Shown: positions 47,358-61,964, numbered from the stretch's first letter. The stretch: 64,000 nucleotides of DNA from Burhinus oedicnemus (GCA_008921705.1 VFFE01007510.1:1791947-1855946); one strand, 5' to 3'. The notes: generated by a model not told the origin, from the letters alone. Program-made: numbers and translations.

Positions 47358-50300
47358 CCCAGGAAATCAGAATATCACCAATTGAATATCAGCTTGCAAC
47401 ACCACCCTTGGCTATGTAAATGGGTCAATAAAACAGAAAACAAAGTGGCAGCATTACCTCCATATGAAGCACAAATTAGATGATTCACAGAACTCTGTAT
47501 TCATCCTGGATGTTCTGGGGGAAGAAAAAAGAAGAATTCAGGGGATCAAAGTAAGAGATATTTGAGGGCTGAATATTTATGCTGCAGTAAATTTTAAAAC
47601 TGTGATTCAGCTATCTTATCAAAGGAAAGATTAAGAAGTGATAGGATCCTGGGCTAATCCAAGAACGGTCAATGTCTAAACGCTTAACCCATTTTTTACC
47701 CCAGCCAGCTGCTTGGGAACTGAATCAGCACAGCAGCACTGAATTGACATCTTTATCTGGGACTGTTGGGACATACTGGATAATGAAATACTAGATGGTA
47801 GTGGGTGCCAAGGGGTGTGCTGGAGAGCAGGGTACAGGGGTACCGAATGCATGCAGTCACCAGCACCCACCCGCCCTGCCAAGCCTTATCTCATGATGCA
47901 CAGGGCCAGCTTTGAAGAAGTCTCTGCATCCATGGCAAGTTGATCTGCATTTTGGATAAGTCCACCCAAGATAAGTGGGAGCAGTCGTGGCTGTAACTGT
48001 TCCAGGAGATGGTGTGTCCCAGGGCCCTGGCACATCGTGCACTGTGACAGACACCTGCTGGGGGACATCGCAGGTCCTGCCTAGGGCACCCCCTGTTTCC
48101 TTGATGTGGAAACCAGGGCACACAGGAGAGAGAGAAGAAGTTGAGGCATGCACAGGTTTCATCCTGACAGGTTCTCAGTCCATACCCTAGCCTCTTGTGT
48201 CTCTTGCCCCACTGGTTTTGCAGGACTGGGCACACCCTTGCTGGTCCCATTTGACACTGCTACTCCAAAGGCTCTCACTCCCTCCCTTCGCATGCTTCAG
48301 CAAATACTGTCGGCTGCCTTGAGGAAGGGTCTGTGTGTCAGGAAGCACAGATTAACAACCAGGCTGATGCACAGGAAGAGGAATGTGTGACCATACCAGT
48401 TGGCCACGCACTGCAATAGTCTGGCTGACAGTTCGGTCATGTATCCTCTTAATACAAGCTCCTTGTATGAAAAGGGACAAGGCCAAGCAAACTGCTCAGC
48501 TGTGCACATACTGCCTAGATGTGTCGAGAGGCAAAAAGAAACTGCCTCGCAACTTGTACCCAGGCTGGGCTTTCTCAGCTGCCCAGCTCAGGTACAGAAT
48601 AACTATTTCACTGCTTTTGCAGTACATCCTACTCCAACACACAGTCCCCACGTCCCCATAGGCCCTGGTCCTTCCAGGCAATGTATGAGATCTCTGTAAG
48701 AAGGGTACCACCAGGACCAGCCAAATGTCTTCATAAGTCCATCAGAGATGAAATGAAGAGGACATGCAAAAATTGTGCTTACGTTTCTAATCTAATCCAA
48801 TGAAGTTGGCAATAGACAGGCACCTACCTCTGCCTAAGAGGGCAACCTGCTTGAAAACCCGAGCCGTGAATCTTCTCCCTACTCTCCAGTGAAGTTGTGA
48901 CCTGGGACACCTGCTTGGGTCATTTATCTTGGGCTGTGTTTAAAAAAGCCCCAAAACCCATACACTGTACAGGAATATGAAGGACAACTATCGTGGGAAA
49001 GAGCTAAATTTATCCTCTCTCTCCTCGATTTAGAGCCGATATTTAAACTCATTTTTCCTGCCTGCTGGCCATCCGGTCACGGGGAGAGATAACTTCACCT
49101 AATCCCAATTACAAACATTGAATTTGTTGTGAGTAGAATAGGAACCTGCAGTTTCATCAGACACATTTTCAACAGCCTACTCTATGGCAAGGAAGTTAGA
49201 AGGAATGCTGTCTGAATGACACTGACTGTTTCTCCCACAGGGAATATATTCTTGTTAACCTTGAATATTCACATACACGTAAATTAGGGTCTGGATGCTT
49301 TGCGGCTGAGAATCCATCCTATGGAAAGACAGGCCTGTGCTGAAAGAGAGAGAGAAGCAATATAGAATGTCCAATGCTGTTGTTTAAAATAACTACCTCT
49401 ACTTGCAATGATGGGAACTTTGTAATCTCTTGCTGTTCTGGAATAACTTTGACTTTCTTAGAGGTGATGAGACATTAATTTTTCTCTAGTAGAGCAGAGA
49501 AAGAAAGCAAGCTAAATAAAAGTCCCTTTGGTATTAACTTAAGCAAAATCTATATTTGGTGTTAAAAATTCAAGACTTAGCTTGAACTTCAGCCCCACAG
49601 AAATCCCACAATACCTTGTTTTATTAAAACTTGATTTAGTTTCAATAACTCCATACCGTAGACATTCAAAATATAAACACAGTGATACTCAGAGGAACTG
49701 TGGGAAGGAGTGGGTGGAAGCAGCCAAATTTTATATGGTAGATTTTAATTCGTTTTTCTGTCGGATTTTCTTCAATTCAAGCTTTAAAGAAATGTTATTA
49801 TTATTACCATGACAAGTTCAAGCAAATTTATTACCATTATTTCTTCTGTTCTAATGGAAACCTCAAAGCCTAGCAGCTGGATTTTATTTTTAGTTTCAAA
49901 AATAGTCGGGAGAAACATTACAAATAACCCTACTCCTAGGAATTAATGAAGCTTTTCTGACAGATGTGGAAAGAAACTAGAAAATTTTGATAGAAATACA
50001 GCTATCAAGAACACCAAAGTACTCAAGTATCACTGCATGAAATCCATGTAAACACTCTTAAAATATACAGATCATCATACTAAAAGCTTTCAGACCAAAA
50101 GTTCTTTCTTTAATATTTCCCATTAAATTCTGTACATAGTTGTAAGAAAAAGTATGTACTCAAGTATTAAATATAACCCTTTATTTTTCTTAAAGCAAAA
50201 AGCAAATGTCATTTATAGGCTACAAGGACATATGTAGTTGGTACCATGCAGTGTGTTAGCTCTGCACTAAGCTTATGTGATTTTGCTGCTGAGGGTTGTG

Positions 50301-53300
50301 GGACCAACTTACTACCATCCTACTGTAGATGCAAAGCCACCTTTCAGTACCCAGCCATGAGCTCCAAGTTTTGCAGCTCCATCTCTACTTTGGATATTCC
50401 CCACTGGTTCTTCCCATCATCCCATGGCCTCAGCATACCCCTCTCATCCTGCTTGGAGGAGTCTTATGCAATTATTATGAGATTATCTCATGGCTAGGCT
50501 GGGGCAAGTCTCTTGACAAGTTCTTACACGCATATGGGGTTTAACAGAAGAGTTACACAAAAGATGTAAATGATAGGAGAGCCTCCAAATGCACAAATTA
50601 TCAATTCACCTATTATCCGCATAGGGTGAACATGAGCTACCTAAATGCACAGAGGTGGAAGGGAAAGAGACTGTGAACAGCTAGGCAGAACCAAAACCAT
50701 CAGCCCCCACAGTCTTTCCTACCCATGTTTTTCTACCAGTACTTTATCAGAGAACTCTTAAGACTTCTTATTGGATGCTATAGGAAATCAATAATGTCTA
50801 GACTTCAAAAAGGGATTCAATACAACTAACAAGTGCACAGTATGGTAGTTAAAACACCTAATTTAGGAAGTCTCTGAGACTTGGGAAGATATACGGATGG
50901 AGTGACCCTTTTGTGCAGTCCTTAGCCTTCTCGTTTTTCCTAATCATCTCCCCTTGGCCATGTACAGACATAGGCTATAGCACTAGATGGCCTCAGATGG
51001 CTAGGACTTGGTATGAGAATTCTTACTTTAGTCAAAAGCAGGTCTGTATAAAGGAGAGCAGTAGCAGAAAAAGAAGAATGCTAACAGGGAACATACAAGA
51101 GAGCAGAGTAGGATGAAGGAGGTAATTGCAATAAATATAGCACAAGTCTGTGAGAGAAAACACATTTTTGGGTGCTGACTACAATTACCATTGCACATGT
51201 CTCTTGCTGAACATTATCAGTTACACACCTACAAGGAACACGTGCACTCTTCCAGCTACTTGTCAGCGCATAAGCTACTGTCAGGACCCTCAAGTGATAT
51301 ACCAACACATGGTGGTGAAAGTGTCCACACAGAAAACTTGCTGTGTTGCAGTTAGAAGCAGGAAAAAGTCGCCATTGGGTATTGTCTAGAGACAAAATAA
51401 AATACTGCATTGGCGTCAGGGACAGAAGTGAATTTCAGATTGAGTTGGTGTTTACTGAAAAACAACAAAAAAAAGTCTTTTCCAATGTCATCCATGATCA
51501 GCTCCCAGCTCAGTACATGTCTGCTATGGGCAAGGCAGAAGCACACAGGAACTACTTAATCCAATTTCCCAATCAACACAGAGACAAATGTCTGGGATAA
51601 GCTGAAACTTATACATCATCAGGTATTGGCGTTACTAAAGATATGATTAGCTTGATAAGCATCTCCATCTCCGTGATACATCTAGCACATACCCTCCTGC
51701 CTCTGTCAGTGACCAGCACGCAGCGCTTCCAAGCAAGGTGACCCTCACTTTTCTGCTGTCTCTTGCCTCTTCCGCACCCCACACATACAACCACCTCCTC
51801 TCCTTCCCTTCCCCTGAGTCAGCTGTACGATCTCTTTATGACCCCTGAAGATATCAGGTATCTTGCCCTGTAGCACTAGATTTGATTATCTTTTTCATTA
51901 ACTTAGCTCAGATTGCCACAAATGTTATTACTGCTTATGAACTAGCCTTCTGAAATCTAACAGTACAGTGGGTAATACAATTACATCCCATAGCAATGAA
52001 AGCACGAGACAACAATGCACAACGTAATAGAGTGATTCATTCCATTTGTCCTCAGTGTAACGCCCTTCAGTTGCAAGCTCCCTGTATTTATATATTACAG
52101 GGCAGACGAAATAACCTAGCAATAGACAACACAATTCATTAATATCTTTCTATATAATAATAATCAATTTATTAGGATCTGTGGTACCAGATAAACCATT
52201 ACTCATGCTCAACGGGACAATAGTGGTCCTAAAAATATTTCTGATTTCAGAAAATAACTTAAATTTTAACCCAGACACTAACTTACCCCCAGATTCATAC
52301 CAGAAGGAGCAATTTGCTACTGCTGTACCAATGTTATCCCCACAAACACATAGGATTGAGTTTACCCGTAGCAGGAGTCTGGTAGACGTTAACAGCACTA
52401 CTCACCGAGGTAAAGCTGCACGGGTGAGTTTGCAGAAACTCACTAAAACTTTCAGCTCCTGAAACAGAGATCCTAAAGACATCACTGAACTTACACGAAG
52501 CACCACCAAGTGTCTGCAGATAACACAGACCTTGAGAGTTATTTGCCCAAACTACGGGGATATATAAATACATAAAGACAAAATATTATTTTTCCATAAT
52601 CACATTTAGGCATAGACTTATAATAGGCTGTGTTAAAACCTGATATATTCTGTGAGTACTGCTGGGTTACCTTTGATACCAGCCCACAGGGAAAAGCAAG
52701 AAAAAAAATAAATGGCCATTTCTGAATAGCCACGTGGTAGGTGGGAGAGCACAGCCTAATAGAGGCTGTCATAACCTCTTCAGGGTAGGAGTGTTTAGGG
52801 ACAAGGAAGAAGGGGTAGCAATGGCCCCCTCCCAATAGCCAGTAAGTTGAGAGTAACCTCTTCCAGACAAAATATCACAGCAAATTAATTCTCTGCCTAT
52901 CAGGCCAAAGAGGGGAAGGCAAAGCAAAGTGGAGAGATAGACATTCAAAAAGCAGATTATGTATGTCCATACTGCCCGAGGTGTAGGGCCAAAGCATGCG
53001 TACAGATAGACCTGAACCAGCTCCATTATCAGAGCCACATAGCTATCGTGGTGCCAAAGGGAGGAGCTACCAGCTTAGCCGTGACCCTAGGCACATACTC
53101 AAGCAGGTCCCCATGCCAGCACCCCTGCAGCTGCAGCTCTCCAGCCTCCATCCCCAGGTACACAGAGCCCACACACGCTCTGCCTGGGCTTCTGATTGCA
53201 GCACAGGCATCAGCCCTGATCTCTCTTCCTCATCAGTTCGCGACGCAGGAGGATGAGTGTTTACAGTGAATTTATAGCACTGCCCCATATGATCAGACTT

Positions 53301-53418
53301 TTCAAATCATGGTGTGAAGTCAAGTAACTGTTAGCAGTAGAGAAATGATAACTGGATATCCTTTGTAGCTGGTGTAAGAAACATTGCTATTGTCTTTTTG
53401 ATGTAAAGAAGAAATACA

Positions 53419-53464
53419 GGGGGAAAAAAGAATTAAAAAAGAAAAAGAAAAAAAAAATTAAAAA
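53419..53464 (+). repeat. A/G-rich low-complexity tract
   Basis: Successive short A runs are separated by single G or T residues. Simple sequence with no coding meaning. Confidence 0.85.
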
Positions 53465-56400
53465 CCCTACTTTTTAGAGGTGGATTTTTATTTCCAGTTG
53501 CTAATATACTTTTTTTGTGTGCTTCTAGGGAGGGAAATTGTCTTTTGTGCCATACTGTTATGACAGGACAGCTGAATGGCAGCATGTAGCATTTAAAATC
53601 AGCATTTCAAAGCCTCAGCTATTCCTAGAATAGCTGTTTCTATTACCTCACTTCTTATTTGCACCAAATCAAAACACGGCTAGATTATTTGAAGAGTTTC
53701 TTAGCTGATTACATCTGAGCCTCTAAAAACTTCATCTAGGAAAACAGTTTCTAGCTATGAATGTGAAAGGAAGCCTTGAATTCCTATGTAATCACAAACA
53801 GCAATGTTCAAAGGGTTTGGGCTTTTTGTGGGTTTTCTTTTTTTTCCTCTTCTTGACATGCTTTGAATGAGTTTCATCCTCCAGCCTCCTGAGAAAATCC
53901 ATCACAAGGCTGAAGCCTTGTCCTTATCATGGAGGGCATCCACAGCCTCCTGTCTTCCACATGGTGGGTCTGCCCCTCCCTAGCTCCAATCCCCCTCCAA
54001 GTTCTCTCCTTCACAGGGGTTGCTTTGTTGTCTACAGTGTTGCTTGGACAGTGGATTGGCCACACAGGTTCCTCGCCCATCCTAGCAGTGAGCATGTCCC
54101 CATCTTTGCTCTCCTTAAGGGGCCTTTGCAGCTCCCTGGAAACACTTCAAAGCAAAATCCTTCCTCCCTTCTGACCAGTAGCCAAGCATTAACTGTCACC
54201 ATGACTCTGTTTCGGCTGCATCAAGGATGGTGCTGTTCCAGTATTTCCCTCTCTCCCTTGCTCCAACATTTTTTCCTTGCAAAGGGAAGCCGGGAAGTGA
54301 AGATGGCCACGCCTGTGCGTATAGAGTCCGGATCAGCACGTATGCTGACCCAGCTCTCAGGCAAAGCACAGAGGCATCAGACAGTGTGGGAGACATTTTT
54401 AGAGTGTCTGATAATGTGAAATATCTTGGTATCCGGGGAGGGTGAGATAGCTGGGTGGTCAGGTCAGCATGCTCCACAGGGGCCCTGAGGCTGCAAAGCC
54501 ACATGCCAAGGGACCTAGGATTACAGATCTCCTTCCCATCTCGAGTCACCCTTTTAAAGGACAATCCCAAGCACACAGAGAATTTAAAGGACCACCACAA
54601 AGAACTTGACAAAGATATTTTTGCCCTTTTCCCTAAGGCCAGAAAGGAAAACATTTCACCCTGCCGCCATCCACTGATCTAAGACTTCAAGAGATGCAGA
54701 TCTCTTGCTCAACTGTACTGTTACTTTTACCCTGTGTGTAAATATTTATTTCATAACCTGTCACATCAGCTAACCAGCAAATCACTCCTCTCGGGTTGCA
54801 GTCCACCACCTGACAGGTTGCCAAGGGGTGATTAACGTTTACCATCTTCCTCTTGGAGAAAAAAGCTGCAGCTTTCCCTTGTTCGCCCACAAAAAGGCAG
54901 CATTTCTCACAATGACACTTAGTTCAAAGTCCCAGCACTGTTCAAACAATTCACTTTACTCAGCTAACACTTCATTACAGACAGTCACTCTCTGAAATGA
55001 AACTGGATATTTGTGGACTGTTTGAAAAATACAACTATGTGGCACAATTAAATTGTTTGATGTTTGCTATTCCACCAGCCAGTGGACTTTACATGTGGTT
55101 TCTCCAGAGGGCTTAGATTTGATTTAAGCATACAGAGCTTGGAAATAGGCTCAGCTGAAATTTTTCCTTGGGATTTAAATTCTTTTAAAATCTCAGACTA
55201 GTTACATAGGCAAAATCCACTCTGCATCCCACTGTGAAACTTTTCCCTTTGTTATCATTAAAACAATATAAAAGCTCAGGCCATGGCAGCCATTTGAAAA
55301 GATCTGTTTTCTGACTGAACAAAAACTGTTCTTTCATTCCTTCTAAAATAAGAGCATTGTCCTTGACACCAGAGGAAAAGTTCACAAAGGGAAAAAATGA
55401 TCAGTGTTACCTGAAAGATCTGGAGGATCTCATGTTGCCCTACTGCAGATGTGTTATGGCTGTAGCCACTGGTACAAGGAAGAGGAGGCTCAGACTCCAC
55501 AGAGGTTATTTTACTTAAAAATTTATGAATGGGTATTTCTAAAAAATATGATGTGCATCATGACTGAGTAAACTCAGAGATCCAGGCATTCTGCCAGCAT
55601 CCTTACCCTCACCTCACCGTGTCACCAATACAGTGACAGAACAGGCTGCTGCCCTCCCTGATGCTCCCACATTATCCTGAGCAACAGCAGAGTCCCTGTT
55701 TACTGCATGGTAAGTTCAGTTTGGGACAGCTCTGCACGTATGGCTGACACTCTTTTAAAGATCACCAAGGCGCTGCCACAAGACCAAGTGTCTTCCCACC
55801 ACCGGTCAATCATATCTTACCTTGCAATCAGTGCCCTGCAGTCCATTACAGTTAATCAATGCTGGAGCATCTTCTGTGTCCAAAAAAATAAGTAAGCTAA
55901 TTTTTCAATATTGACTGCAACTGTTTGGTTTTCAGCGTGATTCCACTCCAAAATTAAAAAAGAATTAGGACCTATATACTTCTTTCTCTGTGCTACAGGT
56001 TCCCCCCACCCCTGCTAACCGTGAGCTAGTCTGCCATCGTGTAACGTGCTTTGCTATCAGGCACACACACAGCGGATCCTGCACAGTGGTTTGCCAGTAG
56101 ATTTTTGTAGCTTAAGAACCCAATCGTTCATTTTAGTCAGGTGCTTCTCAATAAATGCAAAAGTAGCAGAGGTTTATCTATGAAGCTAGGCAGGGGCCCT
56201 GTCCTAGCCCTGCTGTTAATTGAGGTGACCCCTGAGTAACTTTACCTCGCACCCAGCGTCAGCTGCCTTTGAGGTTGTGCTGACAGCAAAAATAGAGCTG
56301 GTATGTGACCAGCACTTGGTTATTTCCCCTTCCTCAGCTGATGCCTTATTATACAAGGCTCCGAGGGATGCAGATGTACAACCAACAATCTGTGAAAGCA

Positions 56401-58799
56401 TATTTCCCCAGCGGTTCCTTCAGAGTAGCACAAAAGTGTCAGATGAGGACAGAAGCTGGCATTGTGCTACTGGCATGACTGAATCACAACAGGAGCTCTG
56501 CTGTTAACCATTTAACAGTCTAAGCATATTGTACAGCACTGTCCTGTCTGGTTTCTGCCCAGCATTATTCCTACTAGAATAGTAGATCAGGAAACTAATT
56601 GTCCAGCAAAACTGTGTGATGAGCCTCTGGACAGACACCAGACTGACAGATCCAAGCAACGGTCCAGCTACTCCAGCATCCTGGCAATGGTGGGTGGCAC
56701 GAAATGCCTCAGATGATGCTAAATCCTCATCTCCTTCAAAACCAGGTCCTTTCATGGCAGCGATTCCTGCAGGTAACTGTGATCTCTGAAAATACGTCAG
56801 TCTTCCCTTCAGAAGGTAAAGGCGTGAATTACCACAACCCTTTGGTTGATGAGCTTGTGCTAGCAGGTGGCATAAGAAAAGGTTGCTTTTCCACACTGTT
56901 CATTACATTTGTATCAAAGCCTCCTGGGGATAAACTGACAGCACGTTGACACAAGCAGACAGCAGCACTCGTAGCCCGGGGGAAGGTAGTAAGTTCAGGC
57001 CCCCAGAGCCAAGTTTCTCTTCCCCAGAGTCATCTTCTGGGAGCTGTTTGGCTGCAAGCAGCTCCGCTCATTTGCTGTCTGCCTGCTCATCTGCTCCGTC
57101 CCCCCATGCTATCTTGCTTCTCCATCTTCCTCTTGCTTCAATCCCCTGCCTCTCCCCGCTCCTTTTATTCTCTGCCATCCAACTCTATCACACATTTTCC
57201 TTTTCAGCCTCCATCACACACCCAAAACCTCTTTTAACAGCACAAATAGTGCTTTCCCTTCCAATTAGGGCATGAGAGTCAGTGAAATCCTAACCTGAGC
57301 TGTCTGGGTGCTGGCAGAGGTGCTCGCCTTCAGCAGTCACCACCCACACCACACCACGGATTCCTTCCAGGGAGCACTGCAGGTCCCCCAGAGCTGCACT
57401 GCCTGGCAGGAGACCTCCTCCGAGCAAAAGAAGGAAGACAGCACTAATGAAATGCCTCTCCTGTCATCAGTCCCCCATTAAATCCATCTCATAACTCAAT
57501 AGGGTAAATTAACAGTGACATTTGGGGTGTGGTGAGGCAAACTTAAGGCAAATTCTCTTGTCGCTGTTAATTTAGGAACCTCTATTAGTTTCAGGAGGGA
57601 TTATTCTAACATTCTGCCAATAAATCTAACAAGAAACATGTCAGACTCTCCTTTGTCCAGCCCCTCAGTTTACAATTATGTCCATCTCATTATTTCGACA
57701 GTATTATTGCTTAGTGCATTACGCTACCTCCAGAGTAGTGCCATAGAGAGATTAAAGGTAGTAGGAATCTTAACCTTACATTTCATTGCTCTTGTCAGTT
57801 CAAGTTAGCTACACAATGTCATCATATTTTTATATAATACAGAAAAACAAGTTGTTCTTTTATTATTCCTTTTGAGTAAATCCATTCCTTTTCTAGGCAG
57901 CAGATAGTAAAATTAATGTCTGTTCTCATAATATTTTATGATCTTGAACATCAAATATTCCCTGGCTGCTGAATCAATCAGAATTCATTGACTCCTATTA
58001 ACAGTTAACAGGGCACTGTGGTCTTCAAACAGACGTTCATAATAAGGCTTTGACTCTGTGAAATTATGCTAGATAGCCAGAAAGTCATTTAAGTTACATG
58101 CAAGATCTGGTTTGCAGGAACTAAGAAACACGAATACATTTATTTTCTTTAATACATTGATGTGGAATACCAGCCAAAGTCCCCATAGCATGACTTTAAA
58201 ATATGATGTCCTTAGCTTCATCACTTTCATATGATCCCTTTTATTATTTGGTTGTGTTTCAGCTAGAGAGAAAGACAGACTATCTCTCTGATCATCTTGA
58301 CACAAGACATGAGGAAATTCAGGGTCTGTAAGTTTTCAGAGAATATTTTTAGGAAATACAATTCTACAATACAAGTGGGACATTCCCATTGGCAATTTAA
58401 AAGGATGGTATAAGTGATAATAGGGACATCTTCATTTACAGTTATATTCATGGTTACACGTACAATTATACAGCCTGTCATGAAAAAAAACCTTAAACAC
58501 CTCGCTGGATACTTTAAAATCAAAACCAGGTCTATAGAGAAGCCCATATAACTGTTGTTGAAATATGACAGTAATATATGACATTTTATGGTCTTCTACT
58601 CATTAAGTTTAGGAAGCAAATTAATTTCTCACATGTGAGATCAATATCACCAGCTCCAGTGGTAGTTAGCAGTGTAAAGCAAACGAGGTTAGGATCCCTG
58701 CACACACTGTGCTTCTCAGAATATGCATTTTGGAAATAATTGCTCTCTCAAAAGAGTTAAAAGCCTCTGCCCCTTTCTAAATGCAGCACAGTAAAAACA

Positions 58800-58920
58800 T
58801 CGCTCTCTCTAACAAGTGTGGTTCAGTAATTGTAATGTCATTTTAAATTCTAATTCAAAGTAATTTGATTTGCAGGAAATGACAGTTAATTATTCATGCA
58901 AATGCCTCTATTAGGTGTGG
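58800..58920. promoter_or_regulatory. Possible enhancer-like element with octamer and homeodomain sites
   Basis: TTAATTA at 58886-58892 is followed by the octamer ATGCAAAT at 58896-58903, within AT-rich non-repetitive DNA that also contains TAATTG-type and TAATTC-type motifs. This resembles vertebrate conserved noncoding elements bound by POU and homeodomain factors. Only the motifs are seen; conservation is not known. Confidence 0.2.
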
Positions 58921-59984
58921 CTGGACTAAGGCACAATCCACACAGTAGGTAAGAGCACAGACTCCAGCGTTCCTCACACAGTCTGTGATGTCTTTCATAA
59001 TACTGAAACAGTTATTTTTTTCCTGCAAATCACTACCTGCTAAAAGTAATTTTCATGTGGAAGTTGAAATTAGAGGTGTAGTCCAACATAAGGAATAATT
59101 GTACTCCAGCCAGTTTTAAGTACTGTTTACAGACTTGCAGCCAACGTGCACCTCTGTGACAGTCCAGACCTGCTGGCCTGTGTTTCACAAGGCCTGGCCA
59201 TGAAGAACTTCCTCCTGATCCCCGACATATCTGAAGGCACGGGTCCTAAGCAGGACCCAAAAGTTCACATACGAGGGGTCATGTCAGACAAAAATCACCC
59301 TGTTTGAAAAGTATTGCCTAAGGCAATGTTTTGACAAGGGAAACCAGCGCCTTTTGCATGAAGAGAGGCTGACCCTCCTGTGCTCAGCCAGGGCTTTCCG
59401 ACTCCCTCCCAGCAACACATTCCTTGCGCGTTAGCCCTTGCTCCATCACACAAGGTTAGCAATGCTTCACTGGCGCTGTATGTACACTCTCCCACCTATT
59501 TTTGGCTCTACTATGGCACCAATTCCCGTAGTAAATAAGGTCCTTACTGTTTGCAGTCTATTTTTACAACCCTAACACTGCGAGCTAGGAAAATGCCACT
59601 ACACCCACAGCACACACAGGGGAGAGAGGCAGAGAGAGACCAAGCTGCAGCACAGTAGGGACTGAACACCTCTCCTCCCGTGTGAACACCCGGCCTATGC
59701 TTCCTGTCTGTGCTTTAAGATAAAAGATGCTGCACAATGTGCCTGTAAAGCCCTTCCCTCTGAGCACACAGTTCTTCCCTTGAGAACAGTGTGATGTGTC
59801 CCCGTAGACCGGCCAGAGAAGGGGCCAGGACACCGGCAGGGCGCTGAGTTCCTGGAGACCGTCTCCTCAGCTTCAGGTTGCATTACAACACTCAGTCATG
59901 GCCATGGGTGCAAGTGACACCAGTTTTTAGAAAAGCACCAGAAGAGATACGGGAAAGGTAGCCTGACCTTTGAACCAAGACAAT

Positions 59985-60850
59985 TAGGGGAAGTTGTAAT
60001 AAAGACTAGAATTAGTGGGCATCTAGAGAAGGACAATCTACTTGGTATGATCATGCCAGGAAGAGTTAGTATCGCTTTTATAACGAGAAGCTCTGCCTTG
60101 CTTTCCCTGGAGATGCACAAAGGAATCAACAAACCTGTGGCTAAGGGTGATCTGGCTGACACAGACTGCCTTGATTTTCAAAAATGCCTGCCAAAGGGTT
60201 AGAAGAAACCAAGCATCCATGAAAGATCCTACCACAGCTGGAAAACACAGTAGCAGCATTTTCTCAATAAATAGTAAGCAACAGTTTCAGAGGGGTCTGT
60301 GCTGGGACCTGTGCTGTTCTGTGTATTTACAGGCAATTTATAAAAGGATAACTAAGAAAGCTTACCAAGAATACAAAGTTATTCAGGGTAGCAAGGACTA
60401 GCACCAACCATGAAGAATTGCAGAGAAATCATATGCAACTGAGCAAGAAAATCCTTCAAAAGGTTTATGGCAGAACTGGCAAATGTTCAGAGAAAGGCAG
60501 GACAGAAGATCAAGGGTAGGGAAAGCTGCTGTACAAGGAACAAATCAGTGAGGTAGGACCCAGCAATCTGTGAAAGAGGTGACTTCTGGGTATACAAAAA
60601 AAGTCTGCAAAACTGTGACTGGGTGTAGGGAGGGTGGGTAAAGACTGGTTGTGCACTTCTCTGACAGTACCAGTGCCAGGAGAGCATCAACTGAAGCTTG
60701 TAGGACCCAAGTTCAAAACAACAAAAAAAGGGCAGCAGGAATGCCTCAACAAAGGGCATTGCAGATGACAAGTTTCTGTGGCTTCAAAGGAAGGCTGGAC
60801 ATATTCTCATAGAGGACAACTCCCCAGCAACCACATCTGACCACAAAGTC
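59985..60850 (+). mobile_element. Degraded ancient CR1-clade LINE with reverse-transcriptase remnant
   Basis: The region follows the order of a CR1-clade ORF2 3' half. A DFQKAFDKV-like block is recognisable around 60170-60190 (tgattttcaaaaatgcctgcc). One frame at about 60283-60345 reads GSVLGPVLFCVFTGNL, which matches the conserved CR1 reverse-transcriptase block, and a stop follows directly. After this, sequence resembling the CR1 downstream region (atggcagaactggcaaatg; later ttcaaaggaaggctggaca) continues to about 60.85 kb. Stops and indels break every frame, so the element is dead. The ends are approximate. Confidence 0.8.
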
Positions 60851-61557
60851 TCTGAGCTCAAACAGGTGAAGGCTGGGAGAGCACCAAGTATCACACATTC
60901 TCATCTTGCTCAGATTCTTCTCTAGGTCTTCACGTATGGAAACTGTCAGGAGCAACAGTCTGGGCTGGGTGAACCTTGGGTCAGGCTCCGCATCACCAAT
61001 GTTATCTTCTAAAAGCATGAAAATCTCTCCTACAATAAGCTTTCAATGTCTTTATGCATTAAGTCATCTCTGGGGTTCTGTGTTAAATCCGCCATTTTCC
61101 TTAGGTCCTTCCCTAAACATTTTATAATTCTGTCTGAATCGCACATTTTTAAAAAGCGCATAGCTCTCTTCATAGCAGAAGCCAGCTTCGCTGCACCTCC
61201 CAGGTTCAGAAATAAGAACACAACCACAATTTTAACTTAACTCACAACTTCTAGGCTACTCTCCTGATGATTTTAAGGCTTGGCAGCAGCAATAAATCTC
61301 TATGCACAGTTCAGTTTAAATAAAAAAAGGCCTTACAAATGGAAAACCCTGGCACTGTGACATGCTGTCTCAAGGGCGCATAAATGCTCTGACAAAGAAC
61401 TGTGTGGCACACATAAGGACAAGGAAGATCTCTACGACGTCCAAGAGATGATTTGTGAGCTCTATTTCAGTCATTCTCCTCAGCTAAAGGTTGAAAAGAA
61501 GAAGAAACATTGTTGAAATGTGACACTATTTTATGCAAGAAGTGGTTTGAGATCTAG

Positions 61558-61580
61558 AAAAAAAAAAAAAGAAAAAAAAA
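61558..61580 (+). repeat. A-rich tract
   Basis: Thirteen A residues, one G, then nine A residues. Simple low-complexity sequence. Confidence 0.9.
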
Positions 61581-61964
61581 GACATGAAGTGGCAGCATGA
61601 GTCCAGTCATGATATAGTGCTGAGCAAGGCCTGCTTGTACTTAATGATTTTTTCCACTGAATTGCTGCCTGGGTTCTCCAGCAAATCAGTATGCCAGGCA
61701 GGGGAGAAGCCGTACTGCAGAAAGAAAAGAAGAAAAGGAAAAGAAGGGTGTCATTTTCTATTTGCACGTTTCTGATGCAAAAGAAGAGATACCATAGAGG
61801 TTATCCCTTAAAGCAGAGCTCACTTGGTATTTTTGGTTCCCTTCTCACAACCTTCACAGGGAAGATAACAAAACAGCAGCAGGCAGAGCTTCTGCAGGAG
61901 CAGCTGTAATTGGAAGACATCTTGTTCCTGCTGAGCAGCAACATCCCACCTTCTTCCCCTGGAG

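Larger units (their letters stand above)
47358..59984. other. Gene-free 5' flank of IYD
   Basis: This is 12.6 kb without a recognisable exon. Several frames of 100-150 codons (for example 54196-54654 minus and 53961-54419 plus) overlap on opposite strands in a locally GC-richer segment and show no known domain. AT-rich, non-repetitive DNA at 57.5-58.9 kb could be regulatory. PPP1R14C, expected upstream of IYD by mammalian gene order, is not seen. Confidence 0.55.

Noticed and set aside
54196..54654. A 152-codon minus-strand frame overlapping a 152-codon plus-strand frame.
   Set aside because: Long frames on opposite strands in a GC-richer patch are a composition effect; neither shows a known domain.
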